Of a stretch of DNA of 36,813 nucleotides, positions 15,904-23,312 are shown one piece after another. The translations under genes and the position numbers were made by a program. Where the stretch lies: positions 1 to 36,813 of the forward strand of contig NZ_JAFFQD010000045.1 of assembly GCF_016918565.1 (NCBI RefSeq), read 5' to 3'. The DNA comes from Desulfogranum marinum (lineage in GTDB: Bacteria; Desulfobacterota; Desulfobulbia; Desulfobulbales; Desulfobulbaceae). Below the pieces are notes generated by a model. That model searched no databases and had not been told where the DNA came from. It saw only the letters and a list, made by a program, of their open reading frames with translations. The first letter of the stretch is position 1. Each line of letters begins with the position of its first letter.

Positions 15904-16913
15904 CGATTCATTGCCGCCCTGACCTGTACCAACTCAGCGACAATACTCAGCCCTATCTCCTGGGGAGTATCCGACCCAATCGAGAGCCCGATGGGGCTGT
16001 GAACGCGTTCAAGGTCAGCTTCGGTAAACCCTGAACCCAGCAGCGAAGCATAGGTTGCCTTTCGTTTGCTGCTGCTGCCGATCATACCTATGTACCCAGC
16101 CTCGGTCAGTAATGCCTGCGCCAGGACGTCCCTATCATATTGATGGCCGCGGGTAACTATCACCACATAGTCTTCAGCGCCCAGCTCGGAAAAACAATCA
16201 TCAAATTTCTCCAGCACTCGTACCTTTTTCGCCTGGGGATACCGTTCTTTGTTGGCAAATTCTTGTCGATCATCCATGACAACGACCTCAAATCCCACAT
16301 AGGATGCCAGGTGAGCGGTGGCAAGCGCCACATGACCGGCTCCTGCCAGATGCACGGTCCCCTGCTGGACCAAAGGCTCTACAAAAAAATCCTTACCCGC
16401 ATGGGTAACGATAAATGAAACCCGTTTATTCTTAGCCAGAGCCTTTTCCCGGAGTGCAGCGGGTACTTCATCGTCGGACCCGGTACCCAGAGTCATCATC
16501 TGTGGTGGTGCATCGTCAACCGGCAGCTGGGTCACCAGCATCGGCCGTGTCCCATTTCGGTAACAATGACGAAGTTCCCGAAACTGCTCAATAGCGTCAG
16601 GCGCCACTTTCTGCAACAACACGCACACAGCTCCTCCACAGACCATGCCTTCCTCGGCTGCAGCAGCCGCACTTAAATCACATTTGACCTCTTTATATGT
16701 ATGCCCATTGGCCAGCAGCTTCCGTGCTTCTGCATGACAGGTCCCTTCAACCGACCCGCCTCCCACGCTGCCGACAAGTGTACCATCTGTTAAAACCAGC
16801 ATGCGGGCACCTGAGGTCCTCGGAGCAGAACCTGAACTGTGCACAATAGCACCGAGTACCGCAGGTTCTCCCTGCTCAAGGGTTTCAATGAGTGTATCAA
16901 GAACATACCGCAT
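15900..16913 (-). CDS. xdhC: XdhC/CoxI family molybdenum cofactor sulfuration protein
   Basis: XdhC proteins bind molybdenum cofactor and promote insertion of its terminal sulfido ligand before delivery to xanthine-oxidase-family enzymes such as Mop. The 337-residue product begins with the CoxI/XdhC N-domain (SSGSAPRTSGARM, VGSVGGGSVEG, CGGAVCVLL). It continues into a Rossmann domain (HLAGAGHVALATAHLASYVGFEV, then MIGSSSKRKATY and HSPIGLSIGSDTPQEIGLS). I chose the ATG at 16913, with GGAG seven bases upstream, rather than the longer frame to 16979; the start lies 17 bases inside the end of the ligase gene. It is the only sulfuration factor in the operon. Confidence 0.93.
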   Translation of the reverse strand: MRYVLDTLIETLEQGEPAVLGAIVHSSGSAPRTSGARMLVLTDGTLVGSVGGGSVEGTCHAEARKLLANGHTYKEVKCDLSAAAAAEEGMVCGGAVCVLLQKVAPDAIEQFRELRHCYRNGTRPMLVTQLPVDDAPPQMMTLGTGSDDEVPAALREKALAKNKRVSFIVTHAGKDFFVEPLVQQGTVHLAGAGHVALATAHLASYVGFEVVVMDDRQEFANKERYPQAKKVRVLEKFDDCFSELGAEDYVVIVTRGHQYDRDVLAQALLTEAGYIGMIGSSSKRKATYASLLGSGFTEADLERVHSPIGLSIGSDTPQEIGLSIVAELVQVRAAMNR

Positions 16914-18234
16914 ATAATTCTCCAGCTTTGCGTTGATCGATAAGAGTTCGTTTGAGAGTATGAATGGCCGCAAAAGCATCGACCTGTTTCAATATTCCTA
17001 TTGCCAAGTTGCCGCCGGCAAGATTATCACGAATGGCAGGAACCTTTGCTGTCATCCTCATCAGATCGCCGACAGTCTTCATGCATCCGGGAACGGCCAT
17101 ATAATCGATATGGAGCTGATCCACGCTGCCACTCTCCAATCGCACTCGATAATCAAGCAGTCCTGGTATCTGAAAAAGGTAATCATCCATATCCTGACTG
17201 TGCAACAGAGCACCTGATGCCAACAGGCAACCATCCATCCTGCCACGGATTGAGCGAAGCCTGGCTGTTACGCCCCCGCAGGCGCAGGGCCTCCGCTCAA
17301 GCACTGCAATATCTCCGGTACGGTATCGTACCAGCACCATTGCCTCACGCCCCAGGGTAGTCAAGACTACTTCTCCGGCTTGCCCATCGGCAAGCTGCCT
17401 GCCGGTGCGCGGATCAACAATCTCCAACAAAAGATCTGATTCACGGAGATGGCACCCGGCATGCATCAGGCATTCTACGCCTCCCCCCAGCCCAGACTCT
17501 GTTGTTCCGTAATGGAGATACGTGCGGCAGCCGCAGTTTTCTTCAATCCGGCTGCGTAATGCAGGCGATGCATAGTCGGAGCACAGCAGCATTGACCTCA
17601 ACTGCCCAGGAGCAACCAAGCTAGACACTGCAAGGAGATGTTGGGGCAACCCCACCACACAGCTTATACGGCTTTTGTGGATCTGTGTCGGCAAATCCGC
17701 GCCCCTGAGTGGCGGTGGCCACAGGCCCTCTGCGTGGATGCCGCCTTCGGCTAGAGCACCCATGAGCAGTTCACCAACACTAGCAGGTTGCTCATAAGGC
17801 AACAGCACCAACACCCGATCTTGCTCGTTGACAAAGGTATGCATGCCATGCAGAAAAAAATCAGCTGTGGAGGCTACATCATCCATGCTGAAAAAAAACC
17901 GTTTCGGTACCCCTGTACTGCCCGAAGTATGCATGGTTACCACCCTGGCGACCCGGCTTTGAGAAACACAGAGCATCCGATGTCCCTGCTTGGTGATGGT
18001 AGACGGAGTAAGAAAAGGGATAGTCTCAAGATCATGGCGTGTCTGCAGCCGATCGGGATCGCAGCCAGCAAGCTGTTGCCTATAATAGGCACTATGCTCT
18101 GCCGCGTAGTGGAGGGTACTGCGCAATGCCTGCATTTGCGCTTGTTCCAGCTCTTTTCTTCCCATCTCCCCGCTAATCGCCAAACGACGCTTAACCAGCG
18201 GGTCTACAGGGGTTTGAATGGGTTGTCTACTCAT
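16897..18234 (-). CDS. PaaK-like AMP-dependent CoA ligase (DVU_1553 family)
   Basis: The 445-residue protein belongs to the adenylate-forming superfamily, closest to phenylacetate-CoA ligases. The P-loop-like motif TSGSTGVPK is at residues 103-111, the adenine-binding YGTTESGLGGG in the middle, and the YRTGDIA motif precedes a four-Cys-like RRPCACGG segment. It matches what I recall as the DVU_1553 family, always found beside Mop-type gene sets. The true acid substrate is unknown, and CoA may not be the acceptor. I chose the ATG at 18234, which overlaps the radical SAM stop by eight bases and has AGGG about eight bases upstream; the longer frame to 18333 would overlap by over 100 bases. Confidence 0.85.
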   Translation of the reverse strand: MSRQPIQTPVDPLVKRRLAISGEMGRKELEQAQMQALRSTLHYAAEHSAYYRQQLAGCDPDRLQTRHDLETIPFLTPSTITKQGHRMLCVSQSRVARVVTMHTSGSTGVPKRFFFSMDDVASTADFFLHGMHTFVNEQDRVLVLLPYEQPASVGELLMGALAEGGIHAEGLWPPPLRGADLPTQIHKSRISCVVGLPQHLLAVSSLVAPGQLRSMLLCSDYASPALRSRIEENCGCRTYLHYGTTESGLGGGVECLMHAGCHLRESDLLLEIVDPRTGRQLADGQAGEVVLTTLGREAMVLVRYRTGDIAVLERRPCACGGVTARLRSIRGRMDGCLLASGALLHSQDMDDYLFQIPGLLDYRVRLESGSVDQLHIDYMAVPGCMKTVGDLMRMTAKVPAIRDNLAGGNLAIGILKQVDAFAAIHTLKRTLIDQRKAGELYAVCS

Positions 18235-19588
18235 CTTGCTGCCCTGGATTGGAAAAATTTGACAAAGGGCGATGGAGAGAGGTTCCATCGCAAGCAGTAA
18301 GGTTAAAACTGCAAAAGGGAATGAGCCTCCCATCGGGTCTGGCTACATGGATACAGCACCCCTGCAATCGCTCAAGGTTCAAAGACCAGCAATCCTGAAA
18401 GGCCATACCTGAAATGGAAAAGGTATGCGTCCGGGCCCGCTGCAGAAAACGATCCAGTTCATCTACTGGCTGTGCATGTAAATTGAAGGGTTCCTTGACA
18501 ACGCCTGCCCACTGCCTGGCTGTTACCCCAATAGAAGTCAAAGCTCCTTGCTCAGCAGGGACGGGTGTGCAGTCGCAACTGTTACTACCAAGGCGCATCA
18601 GACGACCATCGTCCTGTTGCATATACTTGGCCGAAAATGAGCAAAGGGCATGTTCACATCCCGGAGGTCGGAAATCATTGACCTGCAGCACATTGTCGCT
18701 CTGTATTGCCAGTCCACTCATCACTTCAGGGAGGGTGACATGATCGGGTACAAAATCCACCGGAAATCTCCCAAAATAACTCATGGGTTGAAAATGCACA
18801 CCACGAACATGGGGTTGACGTTGCAAACCAAACCGGACGATTTGCCAGAGTTGATCGATATTCACATCTCGCACGACGGTCGGCACCAACACAATCCCGA
18901 TGCCGGCATCAGCCAGATTATCAATAGCCCTGCACTTGACGGTAAAGAGTTCACGCCCGCGAAGCGTGCGCAAGACGGTGTCATCCACTCCGTCAAACTG
19001 CAAAAAGACCGAAGAGAGGCCGGCTTTTTTCAGTCTTAAGGCCAACTGCGAATCCTCAGCAAGTCGAATACCGTTGGTATTGAGCTGGATAAAAGTAAAA
19101 CCAGCCTCTTTCGCCAACCCGACAATACGTTCCAGATCTTTATGAACCGTTGGTTCGCCTCCTGAAAGCTGCAGGTTGCACCCACCGGTTCTGGTCATTA
19201 TAGAGGCAAACATCTTGGTGAGAGTACCAAGATCAAGATCAGTACCGTTACCGCTGTCTGCAAAGCAAACCGGACAGTTCAGATTGCATCGCGAGGTTAT
19301 TTCCACCAATGCTGTACAGGTTCGCTGGGTGTGCCGTTCACACAGTCCGCAATCAAAGGGACAGCCCGTTCCTGTTTGTTCTCGCCGCCCGCCGTAATAA
19401 GGAATCTTAGGTCTGAACCAGGAAGAAAATGCAGGTTCTCCTTTCCAGACGGTGGCAGCAAAAAAGCCATGTTCCGGACAGCACTTTTCTAAAACAACCG
19501 ACTCTCCTCGGTGTACCAGATGCCCTTGTATACGTTCCAGGCATACCGGGCAAACACTCTCAACCTGGCGGAGGATTTCAGCCTCCAT
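18227..19588 (-). CDS. trsS: Radical SAM protein TrsS (Cys form)
   Basis: The 453-residue protein carries the radical SAM cluster motif CNLNCPVC (Cys101, 105, 108), followed by the SAM-binding LSGGEPT and a downstream partial TIM barrel. Before it stand CPVC (13, 16) and KCCPEHG (36-41), a rubredoxin-like N-domain shared with the MJ0619/tetraether-synthase branch of radical SAM enzymes. A further GCPFDCGLC cluster covers residues 75-83. Several more cysteines lie in the C-terminal third. I match it to the family annotated as radical SAM (seleno)protein TrsS; all visible positions here are Cys, with no in-frame TGA needed. The ATG at 19588 follows the upstream stop after one base; a TTG at 19606 is a weaker alternative. 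The reaction is unknown. Confidence 0.85.
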   Translation of the reverse strand: MEAEILRQVESVCPVCLERIQGHLVHRGESVVLEKCCPEHGFFAATVWKGEPAFSSWFRPKIPYYGGRREQTGTGCPFDCGLCERHTQRTCTALVEITSRCNLNCPVCFADSGNGTDLDLGTLTKMFASIMTRTGGCNLQLSGGEPTVHKDLERIVGLAKEAGFTFIQLNTNGIRLAEDSQLALRLKKAGLSSVFLQFDGVDDTVLRTLRGRELFTVKCRAIDNLADAGIGIVLVPTVVRDVNIDQLWQIVRFGLQRQPHVRGVHFQPMSYFGRFPVDFVPDHVTLPEVMSGLAIQSDNVLQVNDFRPPGCEHALCSFSAKYMQQDDGRLMRLGSNSCDCTPVPAEQGALTSIGVTARQWAGVVKEPFNLHAQPVDELDRFLQRARTHTFSISGMAFQDCWSLNLERLQGCCIHVARPDGRLIPFCSFNLTACDGTSLHRPLSNFSNPGQQDE

Positions 19589-19589
19589 T

Positions 19590-20024
19590 TCAGTCTTCCG
19601 GGTCAAAACCGTTCTCCACCAGAATCGTCATTATCTGGCCATAACATGCAGAAACAAGACCTCCACAAATGGTGGTATCCGGTTTCCCATCAGCAACAAT
19701 GTCACTGCAGGCAATACCGCCATAAAGCGATCCGTATTGGCGCTCAAACCATTCCCCAAGTTCTGCAAGCATCAGGGCAAACCGCTCATGTTCCTCCTCT
19801 TCAGGCGTTCCTTTACCAGCATAATACCCAAGCAGACAGGCTGCTCCGGTTAACGCTCCGCAGGTTCCAGTGGTGTCGGGAAAGCCGTGGCACAAGGCCG
19901 ACATGGCGCGAACGAGCCCCGGATTCTCTTTTCCCTGTACCTCTAAGGCAAGCTGTACAACAATCTGTGCACAGCAGTACCCAAGACCTGCAAGCCGAAG
20001 GATATCAAAATCATACTCATTCAT
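19590..20024 (-). CDS. C-GCAxxG-C-C family protein (DVU_1555 family)
   Basis: The 144-residue protein shows the conserved cysteine pattern of C-GCAxxG-C-C proteins: Cys17-Cys18 in the N-terminal helix, Cys45, then GTCGALTGAAC (Cys55, Cys63), and two later cysteines in ACSDIV and TICGGLVSAC. The family is thought to be redox or metal related, but no member has a settled function. The ATG at 20024 overlaps the methyltransferase stop by four bases (ATGA). The longer frame to 20087 lies inside that gene and was rejected. In the D. vulgaris set it sits in the same position between the methyltransferase and the radical SAM gene. Confidence 0.85.
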   Translation of the reverse strand: MNEYDFDILRLAGLGYCCAQIVVQLALEVQGKENPGLVRAMSALCHGFPDTTGTCGALTGAACLLGYYAGKGTPEEEEHERFALMLAELGEWFERQYGSLYGGIACSDIVADGKPDTTICGGLVSACYGQIMTILVENGFDPED

Positions 20025-20731
20025 GCTTTTTTCCGTTTTCCAATAAGCAAAAAAAGGCCGGGCCTGGCGGCTGCCGAAGCTGTACAAGCCGCCTTGGCCT
20101 GTTTGCTGTCGCCCATTACGGCCTCCCAGAACCCCTGCAAGGATCCATGGGCAAAAACAAACTCTGCCGCAGTCTTTTTCAAGAGCTGACTGTGATCTTC
20201 CAGCTGCAAAATTTCAAATCCAGCCCTGCTTACCATCCCCCGCACGGTCTCCAGATCAGTTGCCTGGAAGAAACAGGAGCGATTTGGCCAGGCCCTCTTA
20301 CACTGTTGACCTTCAAGATGACGAAGATAAATATCACTCAGTGCCAGCAGACCTCCAGGACGCAGCACCCGGAAAAATTCAGCCAACGCCTGTTGTTTGT
20401 CAGTGAGGTTCCACGCACATTCACACAATACAGTGTCCACTTTATCGCTTAGCAATGGTAATTGTGCCATATCGGCCTGAGCAACATTTAATCCGCTGTT
20501 CCGGGCTTCTACTGTCAACCCTTGATCAAAATCGATCCCAACAACCCGGCATGTATCGCTTTCACGCAGCAACATCATACTCGCCCCGGCACCACAACCT
20601 GCATCGAGCAGCAGATCGCCGGTTGCAGGACGGACCAACGACACCATTCGTCGCGTGAGCGTTTCTCCCCCTGGTCGCAGACTTTTGCCCAGTACTTCAC
20701 GGACAGAATCAGCCAGATACAGCGGCTTCAT
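20021..20731 (-). CDS. trsM: Class I SAM methyltransferase (DVU_1556 family, TrsM)
   Basis: The 236-residue protein has motif I LLLDAGCGAG at 40-49, the acidic VVGIDFDQG strand, then VDTVLCECAWNLTD and VLRPGGLLALSDIYL, a layout typical of methyltransferase domain 11/25 proteins. The C-terminal 60 residues are family-specific and end in a hydrophobic LFLLIG strand. Its constant place beside trsS, the C-GCAxxG-C-C gene and Mop matches the DVU_1556 family. The substrate is unknown; a small-molecule or cofactor precursor produced with TrsS is one possibility. The start ATG overlaps the previous stop by four bases. Confidence 0.85.
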   Translation of the reverse strand: MKPLYLADSVREVLGKSLRPGGETLTRRMVSLVRPATGDLLLDAGCGAGASMMLLRESDTCRVVGIDFDQGLTVEARNSGLNVAQADMAQLPLLSDKVDTVLCECAWNLTDKQQALAEFFRVLRPGGLLALSDIYLRHLEGQQCKRAWPNRSCFFQATDLETVRGMVSRAGFEILQLEDHSQLLKKTAAEFVFAHGSLQGFWEAVMGDSKQAKAACTASAAARPGLFLLIGKRKKA

Positions 20732-20937
20732 TTATCCTCCAGCAATTGCTCCACTTCCAACATTCGCCCCACGGCCAGGTCCTCAGATATCAAAACGGCG
20801 GAACATTTCGGGCACACCGGAAGCTCCACCCTGAACACATTGCCCATGTATTCCAACTCAACCATACCCGGCTGCAGCTTTTCACCACAAGGTTGGCATG
20901 TCCAGTTCATGTCTGCAGGTAAAAAGCTCAGGTTCAT
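20728..20937 (-). CDS. Small four-cysteine redox protein (DVU_1557 family)
   Basis: Only 69 residues long, it carries two CxxC knuckles, Cys14/Cys17 (TCQPC) and Cys42/Cys45 (VCPKC), separated by a beta-rich segment. This is the shape of a rubredoxin-like or zinc-ribbon domain. I match it to what is annotated as the DVU_1557 family redox protein. The ATG at 20937 overlaps the stop of the large Fe-S protein by four bases, and its own stop overlaps trsM by four. Whether it binds iron or zinc is not decided by the sequence. Confidence 0.8.
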   Translation of the reverse strand: MNLSFLPADMNWTCQPCGEKLQPGMVELEYMGNVFRVELPVCPKCSAVLISEDLAVGRMLEVEQLLEDK

Positions 20938-23204
20938 GCCTTTTCTCTCCTCATCACCATTCGATGACTCCAACACCGTTCCAGTCGATATTGATCTTTT
21001 TCCACTGTATATTCCACCCAGAAGGTGACCGCACCAAGTACAGCAGAGGCAATTGCAAGGCCGCTTTGATCGTGCACAAAATGCTGCCCCCCATTTGCTC
21101 CTTTATGGAGCACTTTTCGGATATCGTCTTCCAGAATTCTCCGCTCTTCCATCATCATTGCCACGGTTTCCGGTATGATCAACTCCACGTCTTCCCAGGC
21201 TGCTTTTTCTTCCTGTTGCTCAGCAGGATACCTGTTCAGTAACGCTGATTTGAGCCGGCGCCGATGTATCCTTCTTGCCGAAATAGACTGTGGTTTTTCC
21301 TCTGCCGGGTGAGCCAGGTCGCTGAACAGCAGATCCAGGATATGAGAAACAGGTTTGCCGGTCCTTGCCAATTGATCGCGGCACATGGCGCAGTAGGTTA
21401 TGATCTCAGCATCGGTTTGGGCGACTCTTGCCTCTGCCACCTGGCGTGCCTGCGCTGGATTGGCACAGTCCATCAGCCCACCAAAACCGCAGCACTCGGT
21501 TAACTTTCCAGACATGGGAAGAGGTGCGTCAACTCTGCCAAGTCCTTTGAGTAATGTTCGCACCGCTGCCCTGGTATCCCCGTCATCTCGAGCTGTGCAC
21601 GGATCAGAGATCGCCATTACATGCAAAGGATCGCCATCGACAGCAGCCTGCTCAGCAAGTACACGCCATACAGACTCCACCGGCACCGCAGGCAAGTGGT
21701 CACGAAACATTTTCAGACAAGTCGAACAAGCAGTCACCACTCGAGGACTTCCCATTTCCTGCCAAACCTTTTCCACCTGTTGAACAATCTCTGTAAATGC
21801 CTCTTTCCTGCCGGCCCAGTGTGCTGGAGCCCCACAGCAGTCGAGCCAAATCCCAGTCAGAGGCTGGAGCTCCAGCAAACGCTCGTACAAGCGTAGTGTT
21901 TGCTGCGGACGAATCCCTCCCAGTTGGCAGCCGGGATAAAAAAGGGTATCACTTGTCTCTGCTCCAGGGGCATGCCGTACGAGCGAGCCTTCTGTGCGGG
22001 CGGAGTGCATTTCCTCAAGAGCAAACCAGTGTGCCGAAGACGGCATCCGCTGTTCACGAACCATGGTTTGCCGCGCCTCAAGGCAAAGATCCGCCATGGA
22101 AAAATCATTGGGGCACAATTCCTCGCACTGTCTACACAGAGAGCAGGAGTTGATCAGCGTATTCGCCATATGCGTACCCTTGACGATTGCCGAGTTATTA
22201 TATATCTGTCGGGCATATACCCTTGGGAAAGCGCCAAAATTCTCGAGATATTTACAGTGATTAACGCATTCCAAGCATTGGCAGTTAATACATCGCGCAG
22301 CCTCTTCTATTGCCTCCTCAAGGGTATACCCTGCAGGGGCAGCCGGCTTTTTTCTTGGAACAGCAGCAATATGATCGGTTCGGGTGTACAGCTTGGCTTT
22401 ACCGTTTCTGAGTGCAGCCCGGCCGGAAGTAAGGGAAGCTTGCTGCAGATAACGATCGATGGAAATCGCAGCCTGTCTTCCTTCTGAGATGTTTGTTATG
22501 AACCGATAGCGATGCTCTTTGCCATGCATTCCTCCGGTAAACCAGCCGGGTTCAGCAAGAGCGAAGGTCGCGCTGTCCGGATGTTGAATCGGAACCGTGA
22601 GCGTTTCGGGCAGGATGTCATCTTGACCGACATAGATGCTGTCGGCTGAGGCGATACAATCCGGGGTGAAATTTTCGATCGGCTTAAAAGCAACGCTTAG
22701 TTTTTCTAAATGATTCAGTTCATCTTTAACTACAGCTTGAGGCAGTGTTTCTTCAGGAAAATAATTTAAGGAGCCTCCCGGCCGTTCACCGCCAAAATAC
22801 ACCGTGACCGGGTATCCTTTTTTTGCCAGGTCAAAGGCAACCGTCAGGCTGGATAGTCCGCCACCAAGAGCAACAACTCGCTTAGGACGAGGAGGCAAAC
22901 GAAACACCTTCCTCCGCGAAGGAGCATTGACGACACAAACGCGCTCAAGCGCACTAAGCGCGATCGCACCGCCGAGATCTTTTCTTATACAATACTGCTC
23001 ACATGGAGCTTCACAGATTCGGGCGACAATCCCACCGATCGGCATGGACTTTTCCAGGATCGCTCTAGCCGAACTCCATTCGCCTTTTGCCATGGCAGCG
23101 GCAAATGATCTAGCGTCAACATTTAAAGGGCATCCGGCTCTACAAGCCGGTGGTTCTTCCTGAATACAGAGGGCTTCCCATGCCCGCAATTCCTTCTGCT
23201 CCAT
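20934..23204 (-). CDS. Large Fe-S/FAD-like protein with CCG (HdrB-like) domains, DVU_1558 family
   Basis: This 756-residue protein strings together several redox modules. An N-terminal GltD-type cysteine domain (residues about 13-80, CRAGCPLNVDARSF to CEQYCIRKD) is followed by a short FAD-type Rossmann segment starting VVALGGGLSSL. Two 4Fe-4S clusters come next near residues 310-375 (CINCQCLECVNHC, then CSLCRQCEELCPND). Two CCG domains follow (YPGCQLGGIRP with DCCGAP, and DPCTARDDG with ECCGFGG), of the type found in heterodisulfide reductase HdrB. The glycine loop is degenerate and no second NAD(P) domain is visible, so it is unlikely to be a normal NADPH oxidoreductase. AAGGAG precedes the ATG at 23204. 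It is a good candidate for passing electrons from Mop to the cell's pool, which is inference. Confidence 0.85.
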   Translation of the reverse strand: MEQKELRAWEALCIQEEPPACRAGCPLNVDARSFAAAMAKGEWSSARAILEKSMPIGGIVARICEAPCEQYCIRKDLGGAIALSALERVCVVNAPSRRKVFRLPPRPKRVVALGGGLSSLTVAFDLAKKGYPVTVYFGGERPGGSLNYFPEETLPQAVVKDELNHLEKLSVAFKPIENFTPDCIASADSIYVGQDDILPETLTVPIQHPDSATFALAEPGWFTGGMHGKEHRYRFITNISEGRQAAISIDRYLQQASLTSGRAALRNGKAKLYTRTDHIAAVPRKKPAAPAGYTLEEAIEEAARCINCQCLECVNHCKYLENFGAFPRVYARQIYNNSAIVKGTHMANTLINSCSLCRQCEELCPNDFSMADLCLEARQTMVREQRMPSSAHWFALEEMHSARTEGSLVRHAPGAETSDTLFYPGCQLGGIRPQQTLRLYERLLELQPLTGIWLDCCGAPAHWAGRKEAFTEIVQQVEKVWQEMGSPRVVTACSTCLKMFRDHLPAVPVESVWRVLAEQAAVDGDPLHVMAISDPCTARDDGDTRAAVRTLLKGLGRVDAPLPMSGKLTECCGFGGLMDCANPAQARQVAEARVAQTDAEIITYCAMCRDQLARTGKPVSHILDLLFSDLAHPAEEKPQSISARRIHRRRLKSALLNRYPAEQQEEKAAWEDVELIIPETVAMMMEERRILEDDIRKVLHKGANGGQHFVHDQSGLAIASAVLGAVTFWVEYTVEKDQYRLERCWSHRMVMRREKA

Positions 23205-23232
23205 ATTTGCTCCTTGGGGCTGAAACAAGTAC

Positions 23233-23270
23233 CCCCCCGGATAGCAAAGGGGGAACAGCTATCCGGAGGG
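23233..23270 (-). promoter_or_regulatory. Strong intra-operon hairpin after mop
   Basis: CCCCCCGGATAGC (23233-23245) pairs with GCTATCCGGAGGG (23258-23270), 12 of 13 positions, around a 12-nt loop. No T-run follows on the minus strand, and the next ribosome site begins about 15 bases later, so it looks like a processing or partial-termination element rather than a full terminator. It would let mop accumulate above the downstream genes. Confidence 0.65.
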
Positions 23271-23312
23271 ACGGTATAAAAAATACACTTCTACAGTGTT
23301 TTACAGAGCGAT

